64,000 nt of DNA, taken from positions 26,294,768 through 26,358,767 of the forward strand of contig NC_071355.1 of NCBI RefSeq assembly GCF_943734655.1, read 5' to 3'. A program made the position numbers and the translations under genes. The notes below the pieces were generated by a model that saw nothing but the letters and a program-made list of their open reading frames with translations, ran no database searches and had not been told where the DNA came from. How positions within the stretch are numbered: position 1 is the first letter of the stretch; every line of letters starts with the position of its first letter. The stretch comes from Sabethes cyaneus. Lineage: Eukaryota > Arthropoda > Insecta > Diptera > Culicidae. This document shows positions 10,650 to 21,694 of the stretch, piece after piece.

Positions 10650-13600
10650 CTGCGAAATCAGAGTTCATCTGGATCTGGCAACATGTTTCCTCAATTTAGA
10701 TTCCACTTTTCCACCGCTTGTTTGTGTAGGTACTACGCGAAACTAGTTCGTAGAGACCATCGGGTTAAATATTTACACTCCACTAACAGCTCTTTCTCTA
10801 CCAGACCAGCCAGCGAGTCCTTGCGTCCTACAACTTTCAGGTCATCATTATTTACCATGGTGTTGAGTTTTACCATTTGCCAATGTCGATGGTGGCGAAT
10901 AATTAACGATGCCGCTCGCTTGTGCGGCGCCTGCCGAACGATGCGGAAAGCGATGAAAGTGCGGATCGATTCCGCGCGATAACGTCCGGTTGGTCGGTTT
11001 GAAGAGGCTTTGGTAATTCGACTTGCCAGTTGAATTAACCACCACCGGGCAGTACTAGTATTTGATGCAGAGCTTCGTAACCACTTGCAAGGGTGAGTTT
11101 ATTTTCAACCTCTTTCGGTTGAAACATATAATTTATTAAACTAAAATGAATTTTCTTCCTCTTTTGAGTAAATTTTTATCGCCGTTTCTTTCGGGTTGAT
11201 TTCAAATGGATGTCACGAGCACCTTACAAGATGTTTTCCTGTGCGCCACTGCACATAAGACTCAGGAGTAAACATTAGAAAGTAAAGCAACCAATACGGA
11301 GCAAGCCACCATCCACCGCACTCGACAAGCACGCTCAGTCAGCCAGTCCGACTAAACACACAAAGCGATGGCACTTCCTTCCGGATGTTCACGTACAAGA
11401 AGTCGTTGCCGTGCCGTCTTCGCTTCCGCCCACCGGAAGTTTGGCGCAAGTGTTTAATTACTTTCCGCAGTCTGAGGCGAAGATTTCGCCATCGAGCCCT
11501 TCTTCCGTTCCATCCAATCGCTTCGGCACCGGCACCGACAGCAATGACGATTGCAAAAAGTAATTTAAGCGTATGCAGCACTTTTAATTGCTTCTTTTGT
11601 GGGTGGCTCATTTGCACTATTAGCAAAGCGTAATGGCGTGTGGACAAATGGTTTTTGCAGTGGAAAGTTTCCACTCTCAACAAAAGCTCGTGAAGCAATG
11701 TTTTTTGCCGTCTGGAAGATCTGTAAGATTTCAGCCCTTACAGCATATTGATGCGCTATGTTTCTAGTCCTGTGGCTGCACGTGATCCTAGTATTTGCGG
11801 CTTGTTTCGTCGCTCCAACCCACGCGCCACACTTTCCTGTCGAAGATCTACCGAGCTCGTTTGTGGTTGAAAACTTTTAAGAATGCCTTCGCCCATTCCA
11901 CCTTCCGGATTCCGTTTCTATACGAAACCATCAACATCGCTGGAGCAGCAGAAGCAGCAACAGCTACAACTACTGTTTTCTCTAATACTTAGATCGTGCA
12001 CAACTAACAGCCGATATACGAAACGTGTGATGAAGTTGTTTCCTGCCGCAGCTTTGCTCGTCCTTCCCGGCGTCACCACCGCCGGTTGGGTTCCTCTAAA
12101 GTTTGAACTTTTTGTCCACAGTGGCAAACGCTCTGGAGAATGCCTCTGTAGTCACTACAAACCCGCTGCATACGAGTGAATATTGTTTACTGCAGTGGGA
12201 CCAACCGCACGAATGAAAGTTTTCCCGGCTTTTCCGTGGGTCAGTAAACCAATCCAATCGCTTTCTGATACCACGAATGGAAACGAGAAAAAAAATCTCA
12301 TTTTGTCAGCATCTGTTTCGATTCTCGGACATCACACACTCGGCAGCCCACTGTTTACCAGCAAGTGTCGAGTACACCGGAAGCACAAGTAAACACGACC
12401 AACTTTCTCCTAAACTTTGCAGATGTGGCCAGCAACGAAAGTGACACCCCCGCCATCCGGGCATTCGTTCCGCAGCTGGTCTGTATCTTGTATGTAGTGA
12501 ACCTCGGCTCGGGTAGACACTAGCTAAATAAAATAAGGAAAACTTTCTCACCCGCACAAGGAACTTACTTCTCCGGGTCGGACAGTGCCGGTTAGTTCTA
12601 CTGGTTGGCTTGGCTGCCGGTAGTGTAATTGGACGCTCGATTCCCCCTAACCGGTCGGTCTCGAATTCGAACAACCATGTTCATGTACGACTTCCCTCCA
12701 GTACTGCCGCGGTAGTTAGTGTGCAGTACTCCTTTTTCACCACTATAGTATTTATTCATTCATGTTGTACAAATGATTTAAGTGCAATTTAATTATTTAT
12801 TTGTATTTTTCAGCCGGCGTTTGTTACCGTTATCTGTAGGGCACAGGACACCCGGGAAACCGGGACACGATCAACATTTGTGGGTGCGTGAGAAAATAGT
12901 TCATACAGAAAACGACAATCGTGGCAGCAACCAGCAGCACTGTTTATCATTTGGGATACGTCAGTTGAATAATGACCCGGCATACGACGGAGAAGGAGGC
13001 AGAAATTCTTTGTTCTCCCCCCGGAAGAAAACAAATTGAATTAAGTTTTCTTCCCGGGGTGCAGCAACAGCAGCAGCCTGCATGTCCTTTTGTGTGGTGA
13101 AAGTGGGAAATGGCTGAACGAGCAGCCGAGTCTGGTGTGTAGCCTGTCCAACCAACGGTCGGCAGGAGTGACTTACGGCGGTGCAGACAAGCATTATCTC
13201 AGCGTCGCTTCGTTTCGTTTTGTTCTAACTAATGTTTTCCGCCGCTCGCCCACCTGCTCGGCCATGCGAAAGTAACGCTCTCGGGTCTACCTGATGGTGG
13301 TGCTCCGAGCGCAATCCATCCGTGCGGTGGTGCACCTGTGGCGAAATTTATTTAACCCAGTTTGCAGCTCGAATCGGCTTAACGAAAAAATCCATTTTCC
13401 TGACCACTTTCAGGAGACATAATTGATGGCGCTTAATGGTTTCATCTATTTTTTACATGGTATGCATTTAATAAATCAGCGGTTGAAATATGTTATGTCA
13501 TTGAAAATTAGCCTTTTGCGGTAGTTGCACGGTGCCGCCACGAAGGCGGTACGCGCCGGCCGCATGGCACAGGTTACGTAATAATCACAGAAATGTTTTC

Positions 13601-14224
13601 GCTTCAATTCATTCTCCATTATGAGGGTATTAATCAATCAGCTCTTTCCGCAATGGACATATATCAATTGGATGCTATCCATACATCATCGATAGTGGGA
13701 GGTTAGCTGTAATTAAAGGTTGAAAACGTCGCATTTTTTTCTATTTTCATATCGTTTGTTTGGTAATTGTTGACCGGATAAGGGTAAACAGACATTTTCT
13801 GTTTATTTTAGCTCATAATACTATTTTCAAAATAACACAGCGTGATACTTTATCCCCAGGTTTATCATTTCATTTCAAGCAGCAATGACCGTATCAAAAT
13901 CTGAATTTCAGTCTAGATTTTAAAAAAAATGAAAAATTGCACTTTTACAGTGTGACACATATATATTCGCACAAAAATCATTTTTTGTTTACAGCGGCAC
14001 ATGCAATTAATACAATCAAACTAAGACCATGTGTGTGTGGCATCATGACTTAAGTCTTATTTGGCGTAGTTTCATTTTCGTATTGTGTCTTGTTCGGTGT
14101 GCACGTACCATAGTATGAGTTATACGGTCGTTGATAATAAATAAATTGTTGAACGGTGCTATATGTGACACTATTTTTCGTGCCCTCAAACATCACGACA
14201 TAAAGATTTGTCGAGACGGGATCT
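10650..14224. other. 3.6 kb of apparently single-copy non-coding DNA
   Basis: I see no transposon signature and no convincing coding frame. The open frames listed in this stretch overlap one another on opposite strands and lack domain motifs. The part up to 13.5 kb is noticeably more GC-rich than the transposon blocks, with CAG-rich words near 11942-11965. A good 5' splice-donor-like word (AAGG then GTGAGT) lies at 11089-11098, but no exon can be supported from it. It could be intron or intergenic regulatory DNA. Confidence 0.4.
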
Positions 14225-14650
14225 GTTGTAAATCGTAAAAAAAGCAACGGAAGCAGCAAAACAAAAACGGCAGGAAAGATGCAAACTGCTCCTCCGTCGG
14301 CACGGTGTTTCAGAAGTGATCTATTCTAATGAGAAGTTGTTTGTTCTCCAAACACCGCATCATGCTCAAAATGATCGGTTGTGGTCGATTTCGATCATGG
14401 ACGTTCCAAAGCACAAACGGAATGTACCACGATGCCAAAATTCATCAACGATCACGATATGGGGAGGTATTTCAAAGAAAGGGAAACTTCCTTTCTATTA
14501 TTTATTGACAAGGGTGTGAAAGTTAATGCAAGATACTATCTGGAAATGGTCTTGGAACAACATTTTATACCTTACGTTCGGGGAATGAATGGTGAAGAAG
14601 ATTACGGCTTTCTTGTGAAATCTTGTGAAGACGTGCTGCAAAGCCAACTG
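14225..14650 (+). pseudogene. Tc1/mariner-superfamily transposase remnant
   Basis: Conceptual translation with one frameshift gives the central catalytic part of an IS630-Tc1-mariner transposase, which cuts and rejoins DNA at TA sites. The blocks are LLRRHGVSEVIYSNEKLFVL, then QNDRLWSISI, then KRNVPRCQNS, then ITIWGGISKKGKLPF, and after a one-base shift near 14500 FIDKGVKVNARYYLEMVLEQ. The block normally read as SDEK is SNEK here, so the first catalytic Asp of the DDE/D triad is Asn. The second-Asp region (normally QQDGAP) is lost after YGFLVKS. Upstream, 14160-14225 may hold decayed helix-turn-helix sequence. Terminal inverted repeats are not evident. The wording resembles the mosquito DD37E/maT groups, but the subgroup is uncertain. 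Confidence 0.7.
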
Positions 14651-14840
14651 TAGGTTACATATAAATTTGCGAAGAGTTACATTTAAACTATAAATTCTGC
14701 ATATAAAGTTTTAGAAATAGGTCATACACTCTTAGTAGTATTTGCATGAGTTTAATTTACGTTAAAGACGTAATAATTAATTATTAATGCTTGGAAAATT
14801 AACTGCTATGACATTATAGTAGATGCAATTGAGGGTAATA

Positions 14841-15210
14841 CCCAGCCAGCACCAACTCGTGTATCAAAGTACAAAAGTTATAGTAAATATCTCTTAATAA
14901 ACTCGAAATCCTAACTAAAGCTTAATAAAGTGCGCCCAAGTTGATTTTCTGTCGTATATAATGACAGTAACTGACACACATATGATATTCAGCACAGAAT
15001 CGTATAGCAGCACGGAGCGAGTCGGGCTTAATCGGATAATCGGTATATAATTACTTAAAACGCGTAAAGCTAAAACGCGTATATTTATTCCTCATCACGT
15101 ATATCGCCTCCAAAATAGTACGAATATGCCAGTTTTGCCGCATCAAATACGATTTATTAGCATGTATATATGCACGTAATGTTGATTTTTAACTTTTTCT
15201 ATACATATAC
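14841..15210. mobile_element. CCCAGC-family MITE, copy B, reverse orientation, truncated by an LTR
   Basis: TA (14839-14840) precedes CCCAGCCAGCACCAACTCG, which matches the complement of the right end of copy A at 8434. Similarity to the reverse complement of copy A runs through the whole element, for example CACGTATATCGCCTCCAAAA and GCATGTATAT. It stops at ATACATATAC (15210), about 20 bp before the expected terminus, where a BEL LTR begins. The simplest reading is that the LTR retrotransposon inserted into this MITE. Confidence 0.75.
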
Positions 15211-15791
15211 TGTTCAGTGGAGTTCACTGACTTTTTTATGTCGAGGGTATTTAGAATTTAGATAATTGTTGGGTTCACCAACTCCGATTGAGCAACACGT
15301 TTTTCTGTGTGTGAGCTTTTAGCTGCAACCAAACCTTTATTTTACAATAATGAATTATAATTTTTAGATCTACAACTTACAAATTTGCTATTCTGTCTCT
15401 AGAAGTGGAGTTGCTTGAATCGTAATATCCACTGCTATTATCCGTACTATATTTAACTTGAGTAACAATCATTAGCACTAAGCATTATTTAGGTTTTATC
15501 AATTTGTACTCACACTAGGTTTTAATTTAGATTTAGCATATGCACGGTATAACTAGGTTTAATGAGCAACATAATATAGGTTTAATGTAAATATCGAATG
15601 GAAAATCACTGTTAATCAGTATAAATTTTTAGAAGAGAATCTGTAGATTTCAACTCGTGGCTTTTCTGTGCATCTACGATTTATCTCTCGCATACTAACC
15701 GATCGTGGCGTTATCTTTCGGCCTCGTTATCACTTTTGACATCTGCACTGCCGTCTGTAACGTTACTACGATCAGGGATCCCGTCGTTACA
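15211..15791 (-). repeat. BEL/Pao-type long terminal repeat (3' LTR, minus strand)
   Basis: Read on the minus strand it begins TGTAACGACGGGATCCCTG and ends CTCCACTGAACA, giving the usual TG...CA borders and 581 bp. Immediately upstream on that strand is the purine tract CGGGTGGGGGTA (15792-15803), the expected polypurine primer site. Upstream again is BEL integrase in the same orientation. The boundaries are inferred from these signals, since the second LTR is not in the window. Confidence 0.7.
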
Positions 15792-15804
15792 TACCCCCAC
15801 CCGT

Positions 15805-16740
15805 AAACCTTAGTGAGTGTCCGAAACCTGTGAAGCACCGAATCCTGGTTTACCATTCGTCTCGACGTCCAGTACAGCCAATTTCACGGCTGGTCTATGC
15901 AGAATCCCCGATGAAGTCCACACTAACGCCTGCCGCACTCTGCCGTCTCATCCGGGTATTATACGTTCGATTCTTCCACGTAGCCACTGGTTCCTCGCCT
16001 TTCCGTCAACCACCAACACTAAGTCGTCAACCTCAAAGTCCTTTACGTCCTTGAACTACTTGCTTCTCCGTGTGATCACAGGAAGGTACTCTTTAAGCCA
16101 CCTGCGCCAGAATTCATCAGTAATATACCTTGCCTATTTCCAACTACTACGGAGCGTTAAGTGAATGTTCATCTGTTCAGTGGATATAAATTTTTCTCCA
16201 GAAGAATTACCTAGCATGGGATGGGATGGGATGGGCGTTAACGCCTCTCGATCGGCAGACTTCGACGGAATAAATGTAAGAGGTCTGGAGTTGATCAAGA
16301 CCTCGGCTTCCAAAAGAATGGTCTACAGGGTTTCGTCGTCAGGTTTGCGCGGACCATTTAGGGCTGCTCCAACCGCTACTTTCACCGATCGGACTAGTCG
16401 CTCCCACGCACCTCCCATGTGCGGGACTGATAGGGGGATGAATTTCCATGCCGTTTGCGAGGTCGTGAACTTACCGGACAGAGCTTTGTTTCTTGCCTCT
16501 CTTCGTGCCTTAAGCACATTGCTAGTACCTTGGAAACATGTGGCGTTGTCTGTCCAGAATTCTCTCGATAGACCTCTGCGTGCCACGAAACGTTGCACAG
16601 CCATAATGCTAGAATCCGTGCTTAATGAATGCACCACCTCTAGGTGCACTGCGCTAATCGTGAGGCAGGTGGACATATGCTGCCACGCGATGCATTTTAG
16701 TCCAGCGATTGAACCTTTAGAATACCATATTCGGCGCTAA
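15805..16740 (-). pseudogene. BEL/Pao integrase, C-terminal part, broken
   Basis: Minus-strand translation gives the catalytic core and tail of a BEL integrase, which would insert retrotransposon DNA. In order: MSTCLTISAVHLEVVHSL, then VQRFVARRGLSREFWTDNAT with the TDN active-site Asp, then PHMGGAWERLVRSVK with the catalytic Glu, then a stop after DDETL near 16308. The frame continues with EAEVLINSRPLTFIP and the tail block EYLPVITRRSK, a stop, then KDFEVDDLVLVVDGKARNQW, RGRIERIIPG, a stop, and LHRPAVKLAVLDVE. At least three stops kill it. Plus-strand frames here, including the 191-codon frame 16165-16740, are antisense shadows. An (ATGGG)n run at 16217-16236 lies inside. Confidence 0.85.
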
Positions 16741-16745
16741 ATGTA

Positions 16746-17042
16746 CTATAGAGTAATACAGAGCAGCGTGATGGCACGCCAGTAACCGCATTCAGTTAGG
16801 TCTCCTTTCTTAGGGACTATGACCAATATGCCCTGCATCCAGTCCACCGGAAAAGTTGCGGTTTCCCATATATTGCTGAAAACCTGATGCATCATCTGGG
16901 CTGACAAAGATGGGTCAGCTTTGAGCATTTCGGCTGAAATACAGTCTATCCCTGGCGCTCTATTGGACTTTATACTTTTGATGGCTGCTACAATTTCATC
17001 CAGCGATGGCGCCTCCGAGTTGACGCGTATAATTCGACAATC
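16746..17042 (-). pseudogene. LINE reverse transcriptase, N-terminal fragment
   Basis: One open minus-strand frame reads CRIIRVNSEAPSLDEI, then VAAIKSIKSNRAPGIDCISA, EMLKADPSL, FPVDWMQGILVIVPKKGDLT and CGYWRAITLLCITL, then a stop. This is the start of a non-LTR reverse-transcriptase domain (normally KSxKAPGxD...KKGD...NWRGITLL). It abuts the BEL integrase fragment in the same orientation but belongs to a different element. The RTE-like clade is a guess. It is truncated before the catalytic motifs. Confidence 0.75.
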
Positions 17043-17645
17043 ATTTATTAAATGATTCTAGATTTGGTAATCGACCCCTAACTCGAGGTTTAGAGTAAAT
17101 TGAAAACAAAATTTGATATCTTGATGTAACGGATTTTGAATACTCAATGTGATTTCATTTTGGTCGACTTAGCGGTTAAAATATCATAATTGGATGCAAA
17201 AATTCTACGCCGTAAAATTAAATTGAATATTATTTTTGCTCTCAAAAATATCAAACGGAATACTAATCTTGCTGTTACACAATATTAATAGGAAAGCAGA
17301 ATTAGTTGTCATTCTATTATCATATCATCATCATTTTGCTATCATCATATAACTTGAACCAACCATCTTACTGGAATTTTTTTTTGTGGAAATAGATTAA
17401 TTTAAATATTGAAGGTTTATTTACATCATAAATAAAATCTGTCACCACATTTTTTTTCAATAAAAATGAAAACAAAATGATAGCTAAGTCTGATACATCA
17501 TAAGTGTCATTTTGATTTGGTAACAAAACATGTTTTCTAGTTGATATCAACAGCAGAATATGTAATAATATTGATTTACTTTTGTTGTCAATCCTTGCTT
17601 GGGAAGGTCATTATAACACCGGAAATCTGTGTTTTTTTAGATGGA
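17043..17645. other. AT-rich non-coding spacer
   Basis: About 600 bp of AT-rich sequence. The small minus frame at 17368-17550 has no motif. I recognise no repeat end. Confidence 0.4.
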
Positions 17646-17659
17646 TATTATCATAGAGC

Positions 17660-17836
17660 CTTCCCTTAGCCTTAGCCTCCCAGTTGGCTTAGAGGCATGA
17701 CGCTGGCCTAATAAACCAGTCGTCGTATGTTCGAATCTCGACTGGAATAGGCTGTTAGAGTCAATTGTCCTGCACTCTAACAGCTTGCTGCGAAGTCTGT
17801 CGTACACCGACAACGGAATGTAGCACCTAGGATTAT
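17660..17836 (+). mobile_element. tRNA-derived SINE, SINE200-like, plus strand
   Basis: A tRNA-like head has an A-box-like CCCAGTTGGCTTAGAGGC and a B-box-like GTATGTTCGAATCTCGACTG, the internal promoter of RNA polymerase III. A tail follows with the hairpin CTGTTAGAG...CTCTAACAG, then GCGAAGTCTGTCGTAC and GGAATGTAGCACC. Near-identical flanks ATCATAGAGCCTT (about 17650) and ATCATAGACCTT (17837-17848) look like a target duplication. From memory the sequence resembles Anopheles SINE200. A second copy lies in the BEL gene at 26580, minus strand. Confidence 0.75.
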
Positions 17837-17849
17837 CATCATAGACCTT

Positions 17850-18189
17850 TTTTTCATCACTGCGACCAGTATCGTTGATCTATTGTGATATCGCACGAGT
17901 GTTCACTGTAAACACGCACTGCATTTATTTTTGCTATAATCGCTATTGACTGAGCGATATACTTATTAAATTTTATGTGTGCTTGTGTGTGGGTTTACCC
18001 TTCCTTCGAAGCTTGTTCTACTTTACCCACTTAATCACCAGCTGCCCCCGGCAAGGATTCATTGCGCTCCTCTGACCAGTACACTTGAGCTATAAGAGTG
18101 ACTTTTGCACTGTCAAGAGATTTCATACAGAAACAGATAGGACAGAAACAGAATAACGATATAGGATGATGGACAAGCTGTGAATCCAC
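17850..18189. other. Non-coding spacer before a LINE
   Basis: No gene or repeat end recognised. The frame of the following LINE becomes readable near 18180. Confidence 0.35.
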
Positions 18190-19592
18190 CAACTTTTGAC
18201 GAGGTTTAAAAAGTAGCGAGAGAGCTGAAAACGGCAAAGCAGCTGGAAAGGACGGCATCCCCGCCGAACTTTTGAAAGTCGGATGCGAACGGCTTTATTG
18301 ATTGCACAATCAATCATCAGGTTATACTAAAAGTACGGACTGAGGAAGAATTACCTAGGGACTGGTTGGAAGGTCTCATATCCCCTATTTACACAAAGGG
18401 CCATCGACTCGAATACAGCAATTATCGAGGCATTACTCTCCTCAATTCTGCATACAAAATTCTCTCCCGCATCCTGTTTCTCAGACTAATGCCGTTGCAG
18501 GAAACCTTTGTTGGCGAATACCAGAACGGTTTTCGAGAGAAATGTTCACCTTGCGACTGATCCTCGATAAATTCCGGGAATTCAACTTGCAGACTCACCA
18601 TTTGTTTATAGACTTCAAGGCGGCATACGATTCAATTAAACGAAATGAGCTGTGGCAGATTATGCTTGAACATGGTTTTCCAACAAAACTGATTAGGCTG
18701 ATACGTGCTACCCTTGATGGTTCAAAATCAAGCGTCAGGATAGCGGGTAAAACATTGGACTCGTTTGTGACATTAGATGGTTTGAAGCAAGGTGACGGGC
18801 TATTGAATTTGCTGTTCAACATTGCATTGGAAGGTGCTATTCGAAGAGCAGGCGTGCAGAGAAGCGGTACCATCATCACGAAATCACATAGGCTCCTAGG
18901 GTTCGCGAACGATATCGATATCATCGGTGTTAACCGTAGAGCTGTGCAAGAAGCGTACACGCATCTTAAGGAGGAACCTGCGAGGATGGGGCTTATCATA
19001 AATTCTACCAAAAAAAGTACATGGTGGCTGGTAGAGAGCGTGGTAGCTCTTCGAGTGTTGGAACTGCGGTGGTGATAGATGGAGATATCTTAGAAGTGGT
19101 CGCTGAATTTGTTTATCTTGGTACGTTAGCGACATATGAAAACTATGTGAGCCGTGAAGTAAAAAGGCGGATAGCGGCTGCCAACAGGGCCTTCTACGGA
19201 TTAAGTAGCCAGCTGAGGTCCCGTAGCCTACAACTCCGTACAAAACTCGCGCTCTATAAAACTCTAATTCTCCCGGTGGTACTCTACGGCCACAAAGCGT
19301 AAACGTTGAAACAGAGTGACCGACGAGCTCTACGTTTTCGAGCATAAGATCCTGCGATTAATTTTTGACGGCATATTAGACGAAGGAGTGTGACGCAGGC
19401 GCATGAATCATGAAATTCGAGGCAGACTCCGTAGCCGTTGGATAAGCACTGTTCACGAGGATGCTAGAACAGCGGGTGTTAAGGGCGACTGGAGAGCGTC
19501 AGCCCAAGACCGAATATTGTGGATACGTCTCCTGAATTCGGCATGGATTCGATAAACGGATTGTCGCCGAAAAAGTAAAATAAGTAAGTAAG
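18190..19592 (+). pseudogene. RTE-like LINE reverse transcriptase with (AAGT)n tail, broken
   Basis: This is the best-preserved LINE of its family in the window. Blocks in order: VARELK (18210), then RDWLEGLISPIYTKGHRLEY and SNYRGITLLNSAYKILSRIL (18366-18560), a frame change, then THHLFIDFKAAYDSIKRNEL with the first catalytic Asp, MLEHGFPTKLIRLIRATLDG, GLKQGDGLLNLLFNIALEGA and LLGFANDIDIIGVNRRAVQE. The FADD box is FAND, so one catalytic Asp is lost. A further shift near 19021 leads to VVAEFVYLGTLATYENYVS and LALYKTLILPVVLYG. The 3' end shows TAAGTAAGTAAG (19581-19592), the short tandem tail of RTE-type elements. A minus-strand copy of the same family lies at 36922-37745. Confidence 0.85.
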
Positions 19593-19731
19593 ATAGAACT
19601 CAATATGAAGAAAGGGTAATGAGGAGCCTGAAAATAAACCCATGCTAACATCACTTGACATCGAATGGCTTGATTATACTAACAAGGAAACATCACTATC
19701 GGACACAGGTTTAGAGCTTGACCATATACAC
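19593..19731. other. Short spacer
   Basis: Nothing recognised between the LINE tail and the hAT MITE. Confidence 0.4.
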
Positions 19732-19842
19732 CAGCGGGTTCCCAAATGAGGGTTCGCCAAAAATTTAGTTCACTGCCGAATAGTATAGGGAATTTCGCCA
19801 GGGCAGGGGGATCGTGAACCAAAAAAGGTTGGGAACCACTGA
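19732..19842. mobile_element. 111-bp hAT MITE
   Basis: The left end CAGCGGGTTCCCAA and the right end TTGGGAACCACTG are inverted copies of the CAGTGGTTCCCAAC terminus common among hAT elements. Inner words GGGTTCGCC and GATCGTGAACC also mirror. The flanking octamers ATATACAC and AATTGCAC agree at 5 of 8 positions, consistent with a decayed 8-bp duplication. Confidence 0.65.
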
Positions 19843-20722
19843 ATTGCACCTGTCGTTCCAGAACTTCACTGCACTGCTCGTATAGGTTTAGCTTATGGAA
19901 CTATTTTGAGAAAACTTAACTTGTAATTTGTATGTGAATGTGACTTAATGGAGGCGCATGGTACATTGTGAATGTCCTGCACACTTGAGTAACAGAATAA
20001 AAAGAAAATGATATTGTTTGAAAAAGTATGATTTTATCATGCATCAATTATGCATTAATGCATTGTATGCATTAATTGCGGTACAAGTTTCGTTTGCGAC
20101 ACAGGATGGAATTTTCTCTCTATTTAACTAAATACGATCTTACATCGTTTTATCTGTGGTACTGTACATTGGTTAAAAAGTTGTTATTTAAATGATCTAG
20201 CCAAACATCACCAAACTATGCATCCACATATGATGCAACGAAAGTATTACATTCGTTTTTGAAAAAACTTGCGCTTATTTTACTATTTGATTTATTTACT
20301 AAACTGTTTGCTTACCACATTTAAGTTTTGGACGAATATTAGATTAAAAATTTTCGATAAATGCTTATTCAATCTTCCCCGTTAGCTCCCTTCCATCAAA
20401 TTGGTTATTCTATTGGCGCATTTAGCAACGGCAAGTGTAAGCATCAATAACGTGCTGAGCTAACTTCAAAAGTTTTCGTTCCTACACCGCTCTGAAATGT
20501 CTCTGCTGGATTTATTAGCTTACGAGAGATTTGGCTCCGCATGTCTGCAATCGATATCACATTATTTTCCCATTATACGATACAAAGCGGTAGAAAAGGT
20601 AAATTTTCCCCTGCATTTCATATCACGGTTGCAACTAATCAAACTTGTTCTAATTTTCCGTTTCCGTGTTTGTCGTACCCCTTATGCCTTCCCTCACGCA
20701 CGAGAGCAGGGATTTGGATATA
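19843..20722. other. Non-coding spacer
   Basis: AT-rich, with a local palindrome cluster TGCATTAATGCATTG at about 20051-20068. The frames at 20497-20829 show no motif and run into the next MITE. Confidence 0.4.
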
Positions 20723-21692
20723 GGGGAAATGTGTATAACGTGCCCCCCCTGGCCAATGTGCCCCCCCTTCGTTTTTCGCTAAACAAGCGAAATCAAAATG
20801 CAAAACCACCCAGAAACCATAGTATTTGATGGAACTAGCCTACTATGCAAGTATGACAGTTGTCACATGCTGTAAAAACAAAACAAAAATAAATTTGTTT
20901 TTGAGCAGCTTCCGATGTAACTTTTGGCGTCATTTCCATAAGCTATTTTCTTGTCAAAATCTGTAAATAACCAGTTGTTGCGATTCGATTGCGTAAAGTG
21001 AACTTCAAAAAGACATCCCAGCCAAAAATAACGGTATGAAACGCTTGATTTGCTTTAGCATTTAATATTTTTTCAAATAAGTAAAAGCAGGCCAAAATGC
21101 CCCACTTGCGGTGGTGCAATTTGCCCCCCTTGCAAATGTGGCTATAAACATAGGTAAACAGATCTAAGTTGAAGCCAAGTGCCATTATTTAATTCAATTA
21201 GTATTGTAGAGCAACCGTGGTGGGAATAATTTGTTACCAACGTCCAAATTCTAGGTAATTCAACTACCCGGTACAAAACGCCACAGCTGCAGTATAATGT
21301 GCCCCATGCAGAAAAGAAAAAGTGCACCAGAAGGCCGAAACTAGGTTTATTTTACATAAAATAACGATATTTTGCAAAACAAAGGAAATAGTTTTACTTT
21401 CTACAAAATAGAGTTGGTCTGTCACTGGTAGAAATACTCAAATTACCGTATTGGGCATATTATACCGCAGGTGGGGCATTTTACCCCGCGCAGACGAGAA
21501 ACACAACATCTAGGTGCTTTTATTAAATAATTCCTAGCATGTTTATTCCACAATACTAAATGAAATAAACAATTGCAATTGGTTGTCAGCTTAAACACCA
21601 ACATATACACGTAGTTGTAACGTTAATTTGGGGAAGTATAACGGAGATATAACCATTTATTCTTAGGGGGGGCACATTATACACATTTCCCC
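20723..21692. mobile_element. GGGG-ended MITE with internal GCCCC repeats (970 bp)
   Basis: The left end GGGGAAATGTGTATAACGTG and the right end CACATTATACACATTTCCCC are inverted copies, continued by runs of C and G (TGCCCCCCC and GGGGGGGCA). TA at 20721-20722 and 21693-21694 suggests a TA target duplication. The end motif recurs internally: TGTGCCCCCCC near 20757, AATGCCCCAC near 21096, TTTGCCCCCC near 21121, AATGTGCCCC near 21297 and GGTGGGGCATTTTACCCCG near 21471. No transposase frame is present. Confidence 0.8.
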
Positions 21693-21694
21693 TA

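Noticed and set aside
10650..11100. A possible 5' exon ended by a GTGAGT donor at 11093
   Set aside because: A donor-like word alone is common by chance. No coding frame, promoter or acceptor partner supports an exon.
16165..16740. 191-codon plus-strand frame
   Set aside because: It is antisense to a clearly recognisable BEL integrase on the minus strand, so it is a shadow frame.
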